From NCBI RefSeq assembly GCF_009650435.1, contig NZ_VVIP01000049.1:1-64000 (forward strand): a DNA stretch of 64,000 nt. Reading direction: 5' to 3'. This document shows positions 41,389 through 50,025 of this stretch, one piece after another. The position numbers were made by a program, and so were the translations under genes. The stretch's first letter is position 1, and every line of letters starts with the position of its first letter. This DNA is from Foetidibacter luteolus (GTDB taxonomy: Bacteria > Bacteroidota > Bacteroidia > Chitinophagales > Chitinophagaceae). The notes beneath the pieces were generated by a model. It was not told the DNA's origin, ran no database searches, and saw only the letters and a program-made list of their open reading frames with translations.

Positions 41389-42486
41389 CTAATACACCGT
41401 TTTTCGTTTACCACTTTCAAAATCCTTAAAGATAAAAGCACCCAGCTTATCCAGCGACGCAAAGAAGGCTTTGCCGTTGTTGGTTTCTGTAAACTCTGTT
41501 ACAAAGCGTTGCAGGTAAGGGTCGCTGGCAATCATGAATGTGGTAATAGGTATCTTAAGTTTTTTGCATTGCGCCGCAAGGTTAAGGCAGCGGTTGGTTA
41601 CTTTTCTATCCAGCCCAAAACTGTTTTTGTAATAACGCTTGCCAATTTTTAAACAGGTAGGCTTTCCATCGGTAATCATGAATATTTGCTTGTTGGGGTT
41701 TTTTCTCCGGCGCAAAATATCCATCGCCAGTTCCAGCCCGGCAACCGTGTTTGTATGGTAAGGGCCAACCTGCAGGTAAGGCAGGTCTTTAATCTCAACC
41801 GGCCACGCATCGTTGCCAAAAACCACAATATCCAGCGTGTCTTTAGGATACTTGGTGGTAATCAGCTCACTTAATGCCATGGCCACTTTTTTGGCTGGCG
41901 TAATCCTGTCCTCGCCGTACAAAATCATGGAATGGGAAATATCAATCATCAGCACGGTGGAAGTTTGCGCTTTAAAATCGGTTTCCCTAATCTGCAGGTC
42001 ATCTTCCTGCATATTAAAACTGTCAACCCCATGGTTAATCTGCGCATTGCGGATGCTTTCTGTAAAGTCAATCTGTTCCAGCATATCCCCAAACTGGAAA
42101 GGCCGGTGGTCAGGGCTAATTTCATCACCCTGGCCGGGCTTGCGGGTGCTGTGGTCGCCCTGTTTGCTTTTTTTAAGTTTGCCAAAAATTTCTTCCAGGC
42201 TTTTTTTGCGGATGCTCTGTTCGCTTTTTCCCGTAATTACAATGCGACCCGTTTGGTTGTCGTCCTTAATGTAGCCATTCTCCTTAAGGTCGTCTATAAA
42301 ATCGCCCATCCCGTATTCATCATCGGTTAGCTGGTATTTTTTATCCAGCTCGTTCATCCATTGAAGCGCCTCGCTAACATCGCCGTTGGTGTAGGTGAGC
42401 AACTGCATAAACAGGTCGAGCATTTGCTCAAACCGGGTCTTTCCCTGTGCACGGGGATCAAATTTGTCAAATCTGTGTCCTAACAT
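41389..42486 (-). CDS. VWA-domain protein, partner of the MoxR-like ATPase
   Basis: 365 residues. The first 150 are helical and acidic (ALQWMNELDKKYQLTDDEYG). The VWA domain begins at STVLMIDISHSMILYGEDRITPAKK, an intact DxSxS-type MIDAS site. Later parts are TLDIVVFGNDAWPVEI and QIFMITDGKPTCLKIG. Such proteins pair with MoxR AAA+ ATPases in cofactor or complex maturation. Here the pair is interrupted by the PIN toxin-antitoxin genes, all on the same strand. Confidence 0.85.
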   Translation of the reverse strand: MLGHRFDKFDPRAQGKTRFEQMLDLFMQLLTYTNGDVSEALQWMNELDKKYQLTDDEYGMGDFIDDLKENGYIKDDNQTGRIVITGKSEQSIRKKSLEEIFGKLKKSKQGDHSTRKPGQGDEISPDHRPFQFGDMLEQIDFTESIRNAQINHGVDSFNMQEDDLQIRETDFKAQTSTVLMIDISHSMILYGEDRITPAKKVAMALSELITTKYPKDTLDIVVFGNDAWPVEIKDLPYLQVGPYHTNTVAGLELAMDILRRRKNPNKQIFMITDGKPTCLKIGKRYYKNSFGLDRKVTNRCLNLAAQCKKLKIPITTFMIASDPYLQRFVTEFTETNNGKAFFASLDKLGAFIFKDFESGKRKTVY

Positions 42487-42656
42487 AACTGTAAGCTACA
42501 AAAAAATTGAATGGCTGCTGTCGCGGAGGCTGTTTGTGCAGCCATTCCAAAATAATAATAACAGTTGATTAAGGGTAAAGTTGACATTTATGTTTTTTGA
42601 CGGCTGGCCGCAGGTATTAACACGTGCTGCCTGGGAAAAAACAACAGGCGTCACTA

Positions 42657-42764
42657 CGGGTGAGGGATTGAAGCGGTTACCCCGGTGAAGCCCTTGCAGC
42701 GGGGCTTTTGCGCCGGAGTAATAGCGGAAAGCCCGACCCCTTGCGCAGCTTGGGGGCACCCCCT
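42657..42764 (-). repeat. Family B repeat, copy B8
   Basis: GGTGAGGGATTGAAGCGGTT to CAGCTTGGGGGCACCCCCT. The 42487-42903 gap contains this copy and AT-rich leader of the lipoprotein gene, no other gene. Confidence 0.8.
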
Positions 42765-42909
42765 AAAAAAAGTATAGTAAAAGCAAATCTCCACGTACCA
42801 CCATTATCTTTTCAAAAAAAAATTTCCCTCCTTCCCCAACGTTCGCAAACCGCCGCCCGTTCTTTTATATATCCCGGGAACATTAAAAAACTTTTTAACA
42901 ATAGTGGTA

Positions 42910-43383
42910 ATGATTACGAAAAACATCTTTAGACTTTTAGCGGCGGTGGCATTTGGAGGAATAATTTTTATAGCGTGCAGTAAAGACGATGACCCTACAC
43001 CCATACCGCAGATACAGAGGCTAACCCAAAAAGACTGGAAAATAACCAATATTACGGTGCCCAAAACCGGCACACCTGCCGGCGACAGTACTTTGTTTGA
43101 AGAATGCATGGAAGACGACCTGGTTAAATTTTCTACTACGGCAGGTTTTGATTTTCAGGATGGAACAGACAAATGCGACTCCAGCATTTTTTACTACGCT
43201 AAAGGCATTTGGGGGTACGATTTATCGAGGGATTCCATACAACTGGGCACCAGCAACCCCACCCCATCCAAGTATATATCCTGGAAAGTGCTGACATTGA
43301 ACGACAGTGTGCTTAAGGTGACTTACATTGACAGCCTTGACCCGGCAAAAAAATTGACTAAAACAATATCCTTTAAAAACTAA
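42910..43383 (+). CDS. Small lipoprotein, lipocalin-like
   Basis: 157 residues from ATG 42910, with lipoprotein signal and lipobox IIFIAC followed by SKDDDPTPIP, a Bacteroidota surface-export-like acidic tag (SKDDD). The body is a predicted small barrel: LTQKDWKITNITVPKTGTP, DLVKFSTTAGFDFQDGTDKCDSS, YISWKVLTLNDSVLKVTYI. This resembles the lipocalin-like lipoproteins common in the phylum. Ligand unknown. It lies 76 bp before the sigma factor on the same strand. Confidence 0.72.
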   Translation: MITKNIFRLLAAVAFGGIIFIACSKDDDPTPIPQIQRLTQKDWKITNITVPKTGTPAGDSTLFEECMEDDLVKFSTTAGFDFQDGTDKCDSSIFYYAKGIWGYDLSRDSIQLGTSNPTPSKYISWKVLTLNDSVLKVTYIDSLDPAKKLTKTISFKN

Positions 43384-43459
43384 TTTTGCGGCTGGCGCTG
43401 CTGGCCTTAAACCGGCAGCGCTACCTTATTTAACCTGAAAACACAAGGGCTGTTTAAAC

Positions 43460-44020
43460 TTGGGCTTAGAAGATTTACAAGATATACTGAATGGTTGTAT
43501 GCAAAACAACAGGGCGGCGCAGGAAATGCTGTACAAGCTTTTTTATGCGGATATGTACCGCCTTTGCCAGCGGTATATATCGGATGCGCAGGATACGCTT
43601 AGCGTTGTTAATGATGGTTTTTTAAAGGTTTTTCGCAACATAGCCCAATATAAACCCGAGCTGGGCCATTTTAAATCCTGGCTTAAAACAATTATGATCA
43701 ACACCTCCATTGACCATATACGCAGCAACAAAAAAGATATGCGGCTGATTTATATTGACCAGTTGCAGGAAAAGGGCGATGAAGATTTCTTAACCCAGTA
43801 CCGTTGGAAACATGAAGAACTGATGCTCCATTTAAATAACCTGCCCGCTGTAACACGCACCGTTGTTAATCTTTTTGCTTTTGACGGATATACCCATAAA
43901 GAAATTGCCGAGCACCTGGAAATATCTGAAACAACCAGCCGCTGGCATTTGGCAGAAGCAAGAAAAAGATTAAGGCAATCGCTGCAATTGTCAAACCCCA
44001 AAATGGCAAAGCATGAGTGA
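43460..44020 (+). CDS. ECF RNA polymerase sigma factor (TTG start)
   Basis: 186 residues from a TTG at 43460. A stop lies upstream in frame at 43436, and the next ATG (43499) would cut into region 2 (MLYKLFYADMYRLCQRYISD), so TTG is favoured. Region 2: LSVVNDGFLKVFRNIAQYKP, FKSWLKTIMINTSIDHIRSNKK. Region 4: LPAVTRTVVNLFAFDGYTHKEIAEHLEISETTSRWHLAEARKRLR. Its end overlaps the next gene by 8 bp, marking a sigma/regulator pair. Confidence 0.9.
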   Translation: MGLEDLQDILNGCMQNNRAAQEMLYKLFYADMYRLCQRYISDAQDTLSVVNDGFLKVFRNIAQYKPELGHFKSWLKTIMINTSIDHIRSNKKDMRLIYIDQLQEKGDEDFLTQYRWKHEELMLHLNNLPAVTRTVVNLFAFDGYTHKEIAEHLEISETTSRWHLAEARKRLRQSLQLSNPKMAKHE

Positions 44021-45317
44021 AGATTTACGATACTACTTTTTTGATAACGAAGCAGAAACCCCTCCGCCTGCCATACCGGCCGAAGAAGGCTGGAAGCAGA
44101 TGAAACAACTGCTGGACAAAGAAATGCCCCGCAAAAAAAGGCCGTTAACAGGCATTATACTACCCTATGCCGTAGCCGCCTCAGTACTTATTGCTGGTAT
44201 TTTTGTAACATTGAAACTGACTGATGGCACCGGTAGCAAAAGAGCTACTGAAGTATCGGCAGCCGGCGTGCAAAATGAACCGCCCACAAGTAATAAAAAC
44301 AACGTAACCCCTGAAACGGTTGCAGCCGCACCCACCAACAAAACAGACCGCACAAATAACAACAATAATAACTTGTTGCAGGATAACGCAACCGGCAACA
44401 GCAATGCTTTAAGTGCACAACAAACAACACAGTTACAAACTGCGCAACAGGGAGGCATAACAACTGTGCCCGGCAGCACTACGCCGCAAACTGGCATTGC
44501 TTCATCTCAGCATTCTTTAAACCCATTGCAGCAAAACAAAACACTACAAAATATTGGCAGCGCCGAAAACAATAACAACTCAACTGTTACCGGTGCCAGC
44601 CAAGATAATAAGCAAACTCCGCCGCTTACTTATAAGGATGATGTGGCTGTACCATCCCTCACAAAAAAGAAAAACGCAAATAATAAAACATGGAACCTGT
44701 TGGCAGGCGTTGGCCTTAACATGACAACAACTGGCAACCCCCAAAATGTTCAGCCGTACCCGGCAGTGGCAGCAAAGTACAATGTGAGTAAAAGGTTATA
44801 TGCCTCTGCCGGGCTGGCTGCTTTTTCGCCATCGGGCATACAGGCCGAAGGAACAGGCCCCTCATATTATGTGGATGACAGGGCCAACAATGTGCTTAAG
44901 TACGATGAAGTGGTTAGTTATAAGAACTTCAGGTATGTGGATGTTCCGCTGATGCTGGGCGTTAAGCTTACTGATAAGCTGGCTGTTGAAGGCGGCGTGC
45001 AGGTATCTTGGCTGATGAGTAAAACAGAAGCCATTTCCACCATACCGTATGATTATAATTTAAACAGGATGGCTATAACATACAACCCTACCGAAGCCAA
45101 CACTATGTTAGGCCCATCCATAGCAACACCTACAGGCAACGATGCCAAAGTAAACCAACGTGATTTGCGCTATGTAGCAGGGTTGCAATACAGTTTTAAT
45201 AAGATAAATGTAGGCCTGCAATACCAGCAGGGCAACAGAGCGGCTGTTACAGGCACTAATATTAATTCTAAAAAAACGGGGCTTGTTTCTTTGCGTGTAG
45301 GTTTTACCATAAAATAA
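44013..45317 (+). CDS. Inner-membrane anchored protein with periplasmic linker and beta-barrel domain, partner of the ECF sigma factor
   Basis: 434 residues. The cytoplasmic N-terminus, about 45 residues (AEEGWKQMKQLLDKEMPRKK), resembles short anti-sigma segments. A membrane helix (GIILPYAVAASVLIAGIFVTLKL) follows, then a linker of about 150 residues rich in Asn, Thr and Gln, including a run of six Asn. The C-terminus is an outer-membrane-barrel-like domain of about 200 residues (WNLLAGVGLNMTTTGNPQNVQ, YVDVPLMLGVKLTDKLAVEGGVQVSWL, LRYVAGLQYSFNKINVGLQYQQG). It overlaps the sigma gene by 8 bp. The order suggests a sigma regulator that spans the periplasm; function not proven. Confidence 0.75.
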   Translation: MSEDLRYYFFDNEAETPPPAIPAEEGWKQMKQLLDKEMPRKKRPLTGIILPYAVAASVLIAGIFVTLKLTDGTGSKRATEVSAAGVQNEPPTSNKNNVTPETVAAAPTNKTDRTNNNNNNLLQDNATGNSNALSAQQTTQLQTAQQGGITTVPGSTTPQTGIASSQHSLNPLQQNKTLQNIGSAENNNNSTVTGASQDNKQTPPLTYKDDVAVPSLTKKKNANNKTWNLLAGVGLNMTTTGNPQNVQPYPAVAAKYNVSKRLYASAGLAAFSPSGIQAEGTGPSYYVDDRANNVLKYDEVVSYKNFRYVDVPLMLGVKLTDKLAVEGGVQVSWLMSKTEAISTIPYDYNLNRMAITYNPTEANTMLGPSIATPTGNDAKVNQRDLRYVAGLQYSFNKINVGLQYQQGNRAAVTGTNINSKKTGLVSLRVGFTIK

Positions 45318-45339
45318 TTTTTCTGCTTTATTTTACTGA

Positions 45340-45364
45340 AAAACGCACAATGTGCGTTTTTTTT
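45340..45364 (+). terminator. Rho-independent terminator
   Basis: AAAACGCAC, loop AAT, GTGCGTTTT and four more T: a strong 9-bp stem 23 bp after the end of the sigma operon. Confidence 0.85.
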
Positions 45365-45383
45365 ATGCTCCGCATAAAGCAAA

Positions 45384-45444
45384 GTTTATGGGCCCGGCAG
45401 CAGGAACAGGTAGGAGGCGTCCCTTGCGTCGCACTCTTGTACTG
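45384..45444 (+). repeat. Family A repeat, copy A8 (5' two-thirds)
   Basis: TTTATGGGCCCGGCAGCAGG, GGAGGCGTCCCTTGCGTCGC, ACTCTTGTACTG. Like A6 it lacks the CGCTACGCGG half. Confidence 0.75.
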
Positions 45445-45738
45445 TATATCGTTATTCAGCAACGCTAACAGATAGTCTTCATAATCTTCATCACTATAGC
45501 ATATACATGTTTGACTGCGTATGATAAAACCGTCGAAAATTTTCATAAGGGCATTATACCAGTCAAGCGACCGTAGACACGGTCGCCGCTTCTTAAAAAC
45601 ACCTAACCAAAACATAAATATTAGTGTAAAAAATCACATGGACGCAAATAACCAAATTGCCAAAATGAACATTGTTAAACGGCAACTGTTGAAACAGCCG
45701 CCTGCTGAATTGCGAATTAAAACCACCTGAAAAACATA

Positions 45739-45753
45739 CAACCTTCAAGGTTG
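45739..45753. other. CAACCTT-C-AAGGTTG palindrome
   Basis: Perfect 7-1-7 palindrome in the gene-poor region. Possible operator or remnant of a terminator. Confidence 0.3.
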
Positions 45754-45925
45754 AAAAAGGGGTAAAACGGTATAATGACCGCAATAATTTTCTTTTATGT
45801 TTTGAGGCCCGTTTCTACTTTCATAAATTCAGGCGCAGATTTTATTCATTGAGTACGGATTTGCCGGCGAACAATAATCTTTTTTCATTGCATACGGCAT
45901 ATCTGCGGCAGATACTTTAAATAAA

Positions 45926-45950
45926 GCAACTGTAGAAACAGTTGCCTTTT
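45926..45950 (+). terminator. Orphan terminator-like hairpin
   Basis: GCAACTGT, loop AGAA, ACAGTTGC (45926-45945) followed by CTTTTG. No gene ends nearby, so an unannotated transcript or decayed gene upstream is possible. Confidence 0.4.
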
Positions 45951-46284
45951 GTCAATCCCGATTCATAACCACCGAAAAATATATTATAGAACGCAGTTGA
46001 TGCTATGCCCGCAGTTAACCCGGCGGCCATAATTACCAGGGCTTATCACAATGTAAGCATGTAAGCAAATCCCGTTACACGCACTTGTTTTAACCCCGGC
46101 AATTATGACGTTAGCCACGGGGGTTTTCCAATATGCCGCACTCAGCAACTGCGAGCATACAATCATCTAAGCAGCTAAAGAAAGCAGCAATTATTACGCT
46201 ACATAACATTAACACACCAACCACTCCGGTTAATTTGCCATTTCTTTAAAAGCTTCTGCACAAACAGTATACACCACGCCTGCT

Positions 46285-46551
46285 ATGCTGAAGTGTAACA
46301 CGGCCAGCAAAAGGATTACGGAGAGCCTTTGCAAAACAACAATGGTTAGATATTTATACCAGTTAAGTACTGATACTGAAGGACGGATGAAAAACGAATT
46401 TGCTACAGCAAATTCTACCTGTTTAGCGGGAAACGGATTAAACCGGAAGGAAAACCGGTTTGCAGGGGCCAGGGTTACAAGTTTAGATTACTTGTTTAAA
46501 AGCTTGCTAACCAAGGGGTATATTGTTAACCAGGCTATCTTCAAAAAATAA
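46285..46551 (+). CDS. Possible small protein or gene remnant
   Basis: An 88-residue open frame in the 1.6-kb gene-poor stretch 45318-46929. Basic, no signal or membrane segment. The C-terminal half (VTSLDYLFKSLLTKGYIVNQAIFKK) looks more protein-like than the rest. It is not recognised and has no clear promoter. It may equally be the 3' piece of a decayed gene. Apart from this, the terminator, A8 and two palindromes, I see nothing in this stretch. Confidence 0.22.
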   Translation: MLKCNTASKRITESLCKTTMVRYLYQLSTDTEGRMKNEFATANSTCLAGNGLNRKENRFAGARVTSLDYLFKSLLTKGYIVNQAIFKK

Positions 46552-46929
46552 CTGGTGCTGCCATCAGTGTTACTACTGTAAAGGTCTTTAAATTAAAAAC
46601 TGTTTTAAAGGTCTGCAAGTCGCAGGAATTGGTCAGAAATACGGTTTCTACATTAATTTGTCCCGCAATGTTTAACTAAACGTATATCAAATTTAAACAA
46701 AAAAGGGGGCTATTGTTTGTAGCAAGCATATTAAAGCACCACATCAATAACCACATTATCTGTCTAATGCTGTAATACAGCAGCCATTAAAACCGAAGTG
46801 TTGAATGTTAGCATCAAATGCAGGCTATTAGTTTTCAACGATTTCAAGCTGGCAGAAACGCTCTTATAGCTGGAGTTTATTTTTTTCAATTATCATGCTG
46901 AAGGGCAGCCGGATTAGAATTTACCGTGT

Positions 46930-47619
46930 TTACTTTCTTTTAATAAGATACAAGGTAGCGCCGGTAGTAATAAGGTATTGGGCTACGCCGTATGTAATCA
47001 TTACAAGCACCTCGATGAATTTCTCATGTACAACGAATTTTTCAATGGCCAGCAAACTATCAGAAAGTACAAAAAATATGGCGCCGGGTATATAGAATTG
47101 GGTAGTGATTTTAACAAGTGATTTTCTGGCGGTGGTTGTTACCGCGGCAACAAGCATGGCAGAAAGTGCAACAGCATACACAATTACCGGCACACGCAGT
47201 TCTTTGGCCGGGTTCCACAAAATCCATAAAAATAAAAGTATATAAATAAACATCCCCGCCGCGGTGGTGGCCAGCAAGCCCATATTAACCTTACGGTTAC
47301 GGATAACCCTCCGGAAAAAAAATATGTATAGCAACTGCACACCAAGAAAACACAAAAGGCCGGCTATAAAAAAACGTGGGTCAAGAGATTTAAGCAGCAG
47401 GATATCTCCTGCAAAGCTTAGCAGCAAGGCGCCCAGTATAAGGTTACGCGGATAAACCTTTGCAGATTGGGCTGACTGCAAAAGCAGCAGCAGCATTAAC
47501 AATGGCATTAAAAGCCCTTTTGTAAAGTAGCGGAAACCCTGGCCTGCTTCTATAAGATAACAATCTGCCGCAAGAGCAGCAAAGTAGATTACGGTAATAA
47601 TTCTTTTAAATGGCAGCAA
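46930..47619 (-). CDS. YhhN/TMEM86-family membrane protein (lysoplasmalogenase-like)
   Basis: 229 residues with about eight hydrophobic helices (FTKGLLMPLLMLLLLLQSA, LILGALLLSFAGDILLLKS, FIAGLLCFLGVQLLYIFFF, GAIFFVLSDSLLAIEKFV). Conserved polar residues of the family are visible in SFAGDILLL and FVLSDSLLA. Animal and some bacterial relatives hydrolyse the vinyl-ether bond of lysoplasmalogen; the bacterial role is uncertain. It stands 91 bp downstream of lpxK on the same strand. Confidence 0.82.
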   Translation of the reverse strand: MLPFKRIITVIYFAALAADCYLIEAGQGFRYFTKGLLMPLLMLLLLLQSAQSAKVYPRNLILGALLLSFAGDILLLKSLDPRFFIAGLLCFLGVQLLYIFFFRRVIRNRKVNMGLLATTAAGMFIYILLFLWILWNPAKELRVPVIVYAVALSAMLVAAVTTTARKSLVKITTQFYIPGAIFFVLSDSLLAIEKFVVHEKFIEVLVMITYGVAQYLITTGATLYLIKRK

Positions 47620-47710
47620 TTGGCTTTTGATTGTATTTTGGCTACAATATATTAAAAAAAGGATGACAATTGCAAGCCAGGTGCCTTAAGCATGAGAGCA
47701 TGCCTGCACC

Positions 47711-48787
47711 TTACACCGCCTGGTAAAATGTATTGATAAAAGAAGTTACCACGGAATTAAACTTTTCTGCCCCGTTAAACAAAAATTTATGTTTTACGGG
47801 TAAAACATACAGCGGCAACTGCTCTAACTGCTGGCTAAACTTAAGTAACCGCACCGCATCTTTCTCAGTAGTTAAAATGTATTTCTGCGCGGCAGCCATA
47901 GCTAAGTAACGTTTCTGCATTTCCTTAAGATCATCTATTGTAAATATATGATGGTCGCTGTAATCAAGCTGGTCGTAGGTATGCGCATGCTCCTGCAGGT
48001 ATTGCTTTAAAGGTGCAGGGTTGGCAATCCCACAAACAAGCAGCACTTCGTCCAAAGAAGTTATATACCGTACCTGCCCGCCGGTTATGTGGTAAGGCAC
48101 GCCATACTCAATAGTTGTAAAAAATAACTGCTGGCCTGGCAATAGGTTCAATTCATCAGCGATGCTAAGTTTTTCCTCGTTTGTTAAACCAGGCGGACAT
48201 TTGGTAACCACTACCAACTGTGCCCGCTTGCAGGAAGAACGCTGATCCCTTAAATCGCCGGTGGGCAAAAAGAAATCTTTGGTAAAAAGGTTATTATAAT
48301 CTGTCAGAAGTATGTTTAGGCCAGGGGTAATTGCACGGTGCTGAAAAGCATCATCCAGTATAATAACCTGTGTTTGCGGCCTGTCGTGCAGCAGTTGCGG
48401 TATGGCCACAATACGCTCCTCCCCCACCGCAACGGCTATACCCGGAAATTTATTATGGAACTGCATAGGCTCATCCCCTATTTCAATGGCCGTTGTTTGT
48501 TCGTTTGCCAGGATGTAGCCCTTTGTTTTGCGTTTATACCCACGGCTTAACGTAGCCACCTGGTACTGCTGGTGTAACAAATTTGCCAGGTACTCAACCA
48601 TAGGAGATTTACCTGTACCGCCAACAGATAAATTACCTACACATATCAGTGGCAGGTTAAAGCTGGCAGACTTTAATATGTTTTTATCGTAGAGATAATT
48701 TCTAATTTTTACCACAAGCCCGTACAGTAATGCGAATGGCAATAACAATACCCTGAAAGACTTTAAAAAAATACCATTAAAATTCAT
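47711..48787 (-). CDS. lpxK: Tetraacyldisaccharide 4'-kinase
   Basis: 358 residues. The N-terminal membrane-associated helix (LPFALLYGLVVKIRNYLYD) is followed by the P-loop VGNLSVGGTGKSPMVEYLA, then LSRGYKRKTKGYIL, ILDDAFQHRAI and LVVTKCPPGL. All match LpxK, which phosphorylates the 4' position of the lipid A disaccharide at the inner membrane. The gene overlaps the folate cyclo-ligase gene by 11 bp and closes the operon DUF3822-rsmD-bioD-fthC-lpxK. Confidence 0.93.
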   Translation of the reverse strand: MNFNGIFLKSFRVLLLPFALLYGLVVKIRNYLYDKNILKSASFNLPLICVGNLSVGGTGKSPMVEYLANLLHQQYQVATLSRGYKRKTKGYILANEQTTAIEIGDEPMQFHNKFPGIAVAVGEERIVAIPQLLHDRPQTQVIILDDAFQHRAITPGLNILLTDYNNLFTKDFFLPTGDLRDQRSSCKRAQLVVVTKCPPGLTNEEKLSIADELNLLPGQQLFFTTIEYGVPYHITGGQVRYITSLDEVLLVCGIANPAPLKQYLQEHAHTYDQLDYSDHHIFTIDDLKEMQKRYLAMAAAQKYILTTEKDAVRLLKFSQQLEQLPLYVLPVKHKFLFNGAEKFNSVVTSFINTFYQAV

Positions 48788-49346
48788 AAATAGCCTGTGG
48801 AGTTATGCAAAAATTTAAAGGTACATCAAGGGGGCTTACATCTTTAATTTCTTCAACGGGCTCAAAATAGCTGAAACCTATTTTTAACACATTATCCCGG
48901 CATTGGGCCAGGTAACGGTCGTAGAAACCTTTGCCAAAACCCACACGGTTACCTTGCTTGTCGCAAGCGAGGAAAGGCACGAATACCAGGTCTATATCCT
49001 GAGGCTCAATCACCTCGCCTTCTGCCGGTTCTGTAATACCAATGTCATTTGTTCTGTAAACAGTATCCTCGTCAATTTCTACCGCCTTCATGGCCGTGGC
49101 GGAGAAATCTGTTACCGTATAAGCCATCCGCAGGCCCGGAATAGTATGCCGCAGATAAGAGGAATACAGGTGTGTATTGGGCTCCGCCTGGTGTGCCATA
49201 GGCCAGTACGTAAGCAGTACTGCGACTTCTTCAAAAAACAACTGCTGAAATTTTATCAACAATAAATCATCCAGCATAAGTTTTTCCCTGGATGATATCG
49301 CAAGTCTTTTTTGCCGGTATAAGCTTCTTAATTCCTTTTTGGTCAT
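48777..49346 (-). CDS. 5-formyltetrahydrofolate cyclo-ligase
   Basis: 189 residues. Features: KKELRSLYRQKRLAIS at the start, LLTYWPMAHQAEPNTHLYSSYL, and DLVFVPFLACDKQGNRVGFGKGFYDRYLAQC, the signature GxGxGFYDR region with the ATP/Mg site. It converts 5-formyl-THF to 5,10-methenyl-THF. It overlaps bioD by 4 bp (ATGA type) and lpxK by 11 bp, so the three are translationally coupled. Confidence 0.93.
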   Translation of the reverse strand: MTKKELRSLYRQKRLAISSREKLMLDDLLLIKFQQLFFEEVAVLLTYWPMAHQAEPNTHLYSSYLRHTIPGLRMAYTVTDFSATAMKAVEIDEDTVYRTNDIGITEPAEGEVIEPQDIDLVFVPFLACDKQGNRVGFGKGFYDRYLAQCRDNVLKIGFSYFEPVEEIKDVSPLDVPLNFCITPQAIYEF

Positions 49347-49972
49347 AATACATTCAGCAGGTTTGTTTTAACAGCATGCGCCTGCTGCAACACAAAATCT
49401 TTATCAATTTTTGCGGCTTTGGGTATGGATGCCAGCCATGGATAGCCGCTCCATCCAGCTATTTCATTCTCGTATTGCATGTACTGGTCGTTAAATATCC
49501 AGCCGCATACTTTTAAACCATGCTGCCTGCAAATTGCCGCGGTGAGCAGGGAATGATTTATACTGCCCAGGTAATTGCGGCTTACCAACAGCACCGAAGC
49601 ATCCAGTTTTTTAATTAGATCTATTACAAACTCGTTTTCATTAAGTGGTACCATTATACCACCGGCGCCTTCTACAACAAGATTGTTAGAAGTTTGAGGC
49701 TTACTGTCTGCTATTTTTTGCAGGTTAATTCTTGAGCCTTCTTCCGCAGCGGCTATATGCGGAGACACAGGAAGCCGCAGTTTATATACCTCATCATGTA
49801 TAACAGAAACAGGGTTGCTGATAAGGCTTTTTACCGAAAGCGCATCTGTACCATCATCAAAGCCTGCCTGTACAGGCTTCCAGTAATCAGCCTGCAATGC
49901 TTCCGTAAGTATGGCCGATACCAATGTTTTACCTATACCGGTACCTATGCCTGTTATAAAAATTGTATGCAT
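49343..49972 (-). CDS. bioD: Dethiobiotin synthetase
   Basis: 209 residues. P-loop TGIGTGIGKTLVSAILTEAL (residues about 5-24), substrate Lys in YWKPVQAG, Mg/ATP region VVEGAGGIMVPLNENEFV, SRNYLGSINHSLLT and CGWIFND. It makes dethiobiotin from diaminopelargonate, CO2 and ATP. The other bio genes are not in the window. It begins 53 bp after rsmD on the same strand. Confidence 0.92.
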   Translation of the reverse strand: MHTIFITGIGTGIGKTLVSAILTEALQADYWKPVQAGFDDGTDALSVKSLISNPVSVIHDEVYKLRLPVSPHIAAAEEGSRINLQKIADSKPQTSNNLVVEGAGGIMVPLNENEFVIDLIKKLDASVLLVSRNYLGSINHSLLTAAICRQHGLKVCGWIFNDQYMQYENEIAGWSGYPWLASIPKAAKIDKDFVLQQAHAVKTNLLNVL

Positions 49973-50025
49973 ACGCTGTGGACAAGTTTAAATACAAAGC
50001 ACTGTGAACAGAAAACCGACATGTA

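Noticed and set aside
42496..42759. Frame rich in Pro/Arg (MPPSCARGRAFRYYSG) and similar frames at 29195-29434, 33081-33383, 58702-58967 and 15553-15816
   Set aside because: These are translations of family B repeats. The same pseudo-peptides recur because the DNA repeats recur.
45328..45546. Minus-strand frame starting MKIFDGFIIRSQTC and running into repeat A8
   Set aside because: Half of the frame is encoded by the dispersed repeat and the terminator stem. The remaining 35 residues match no family I know.
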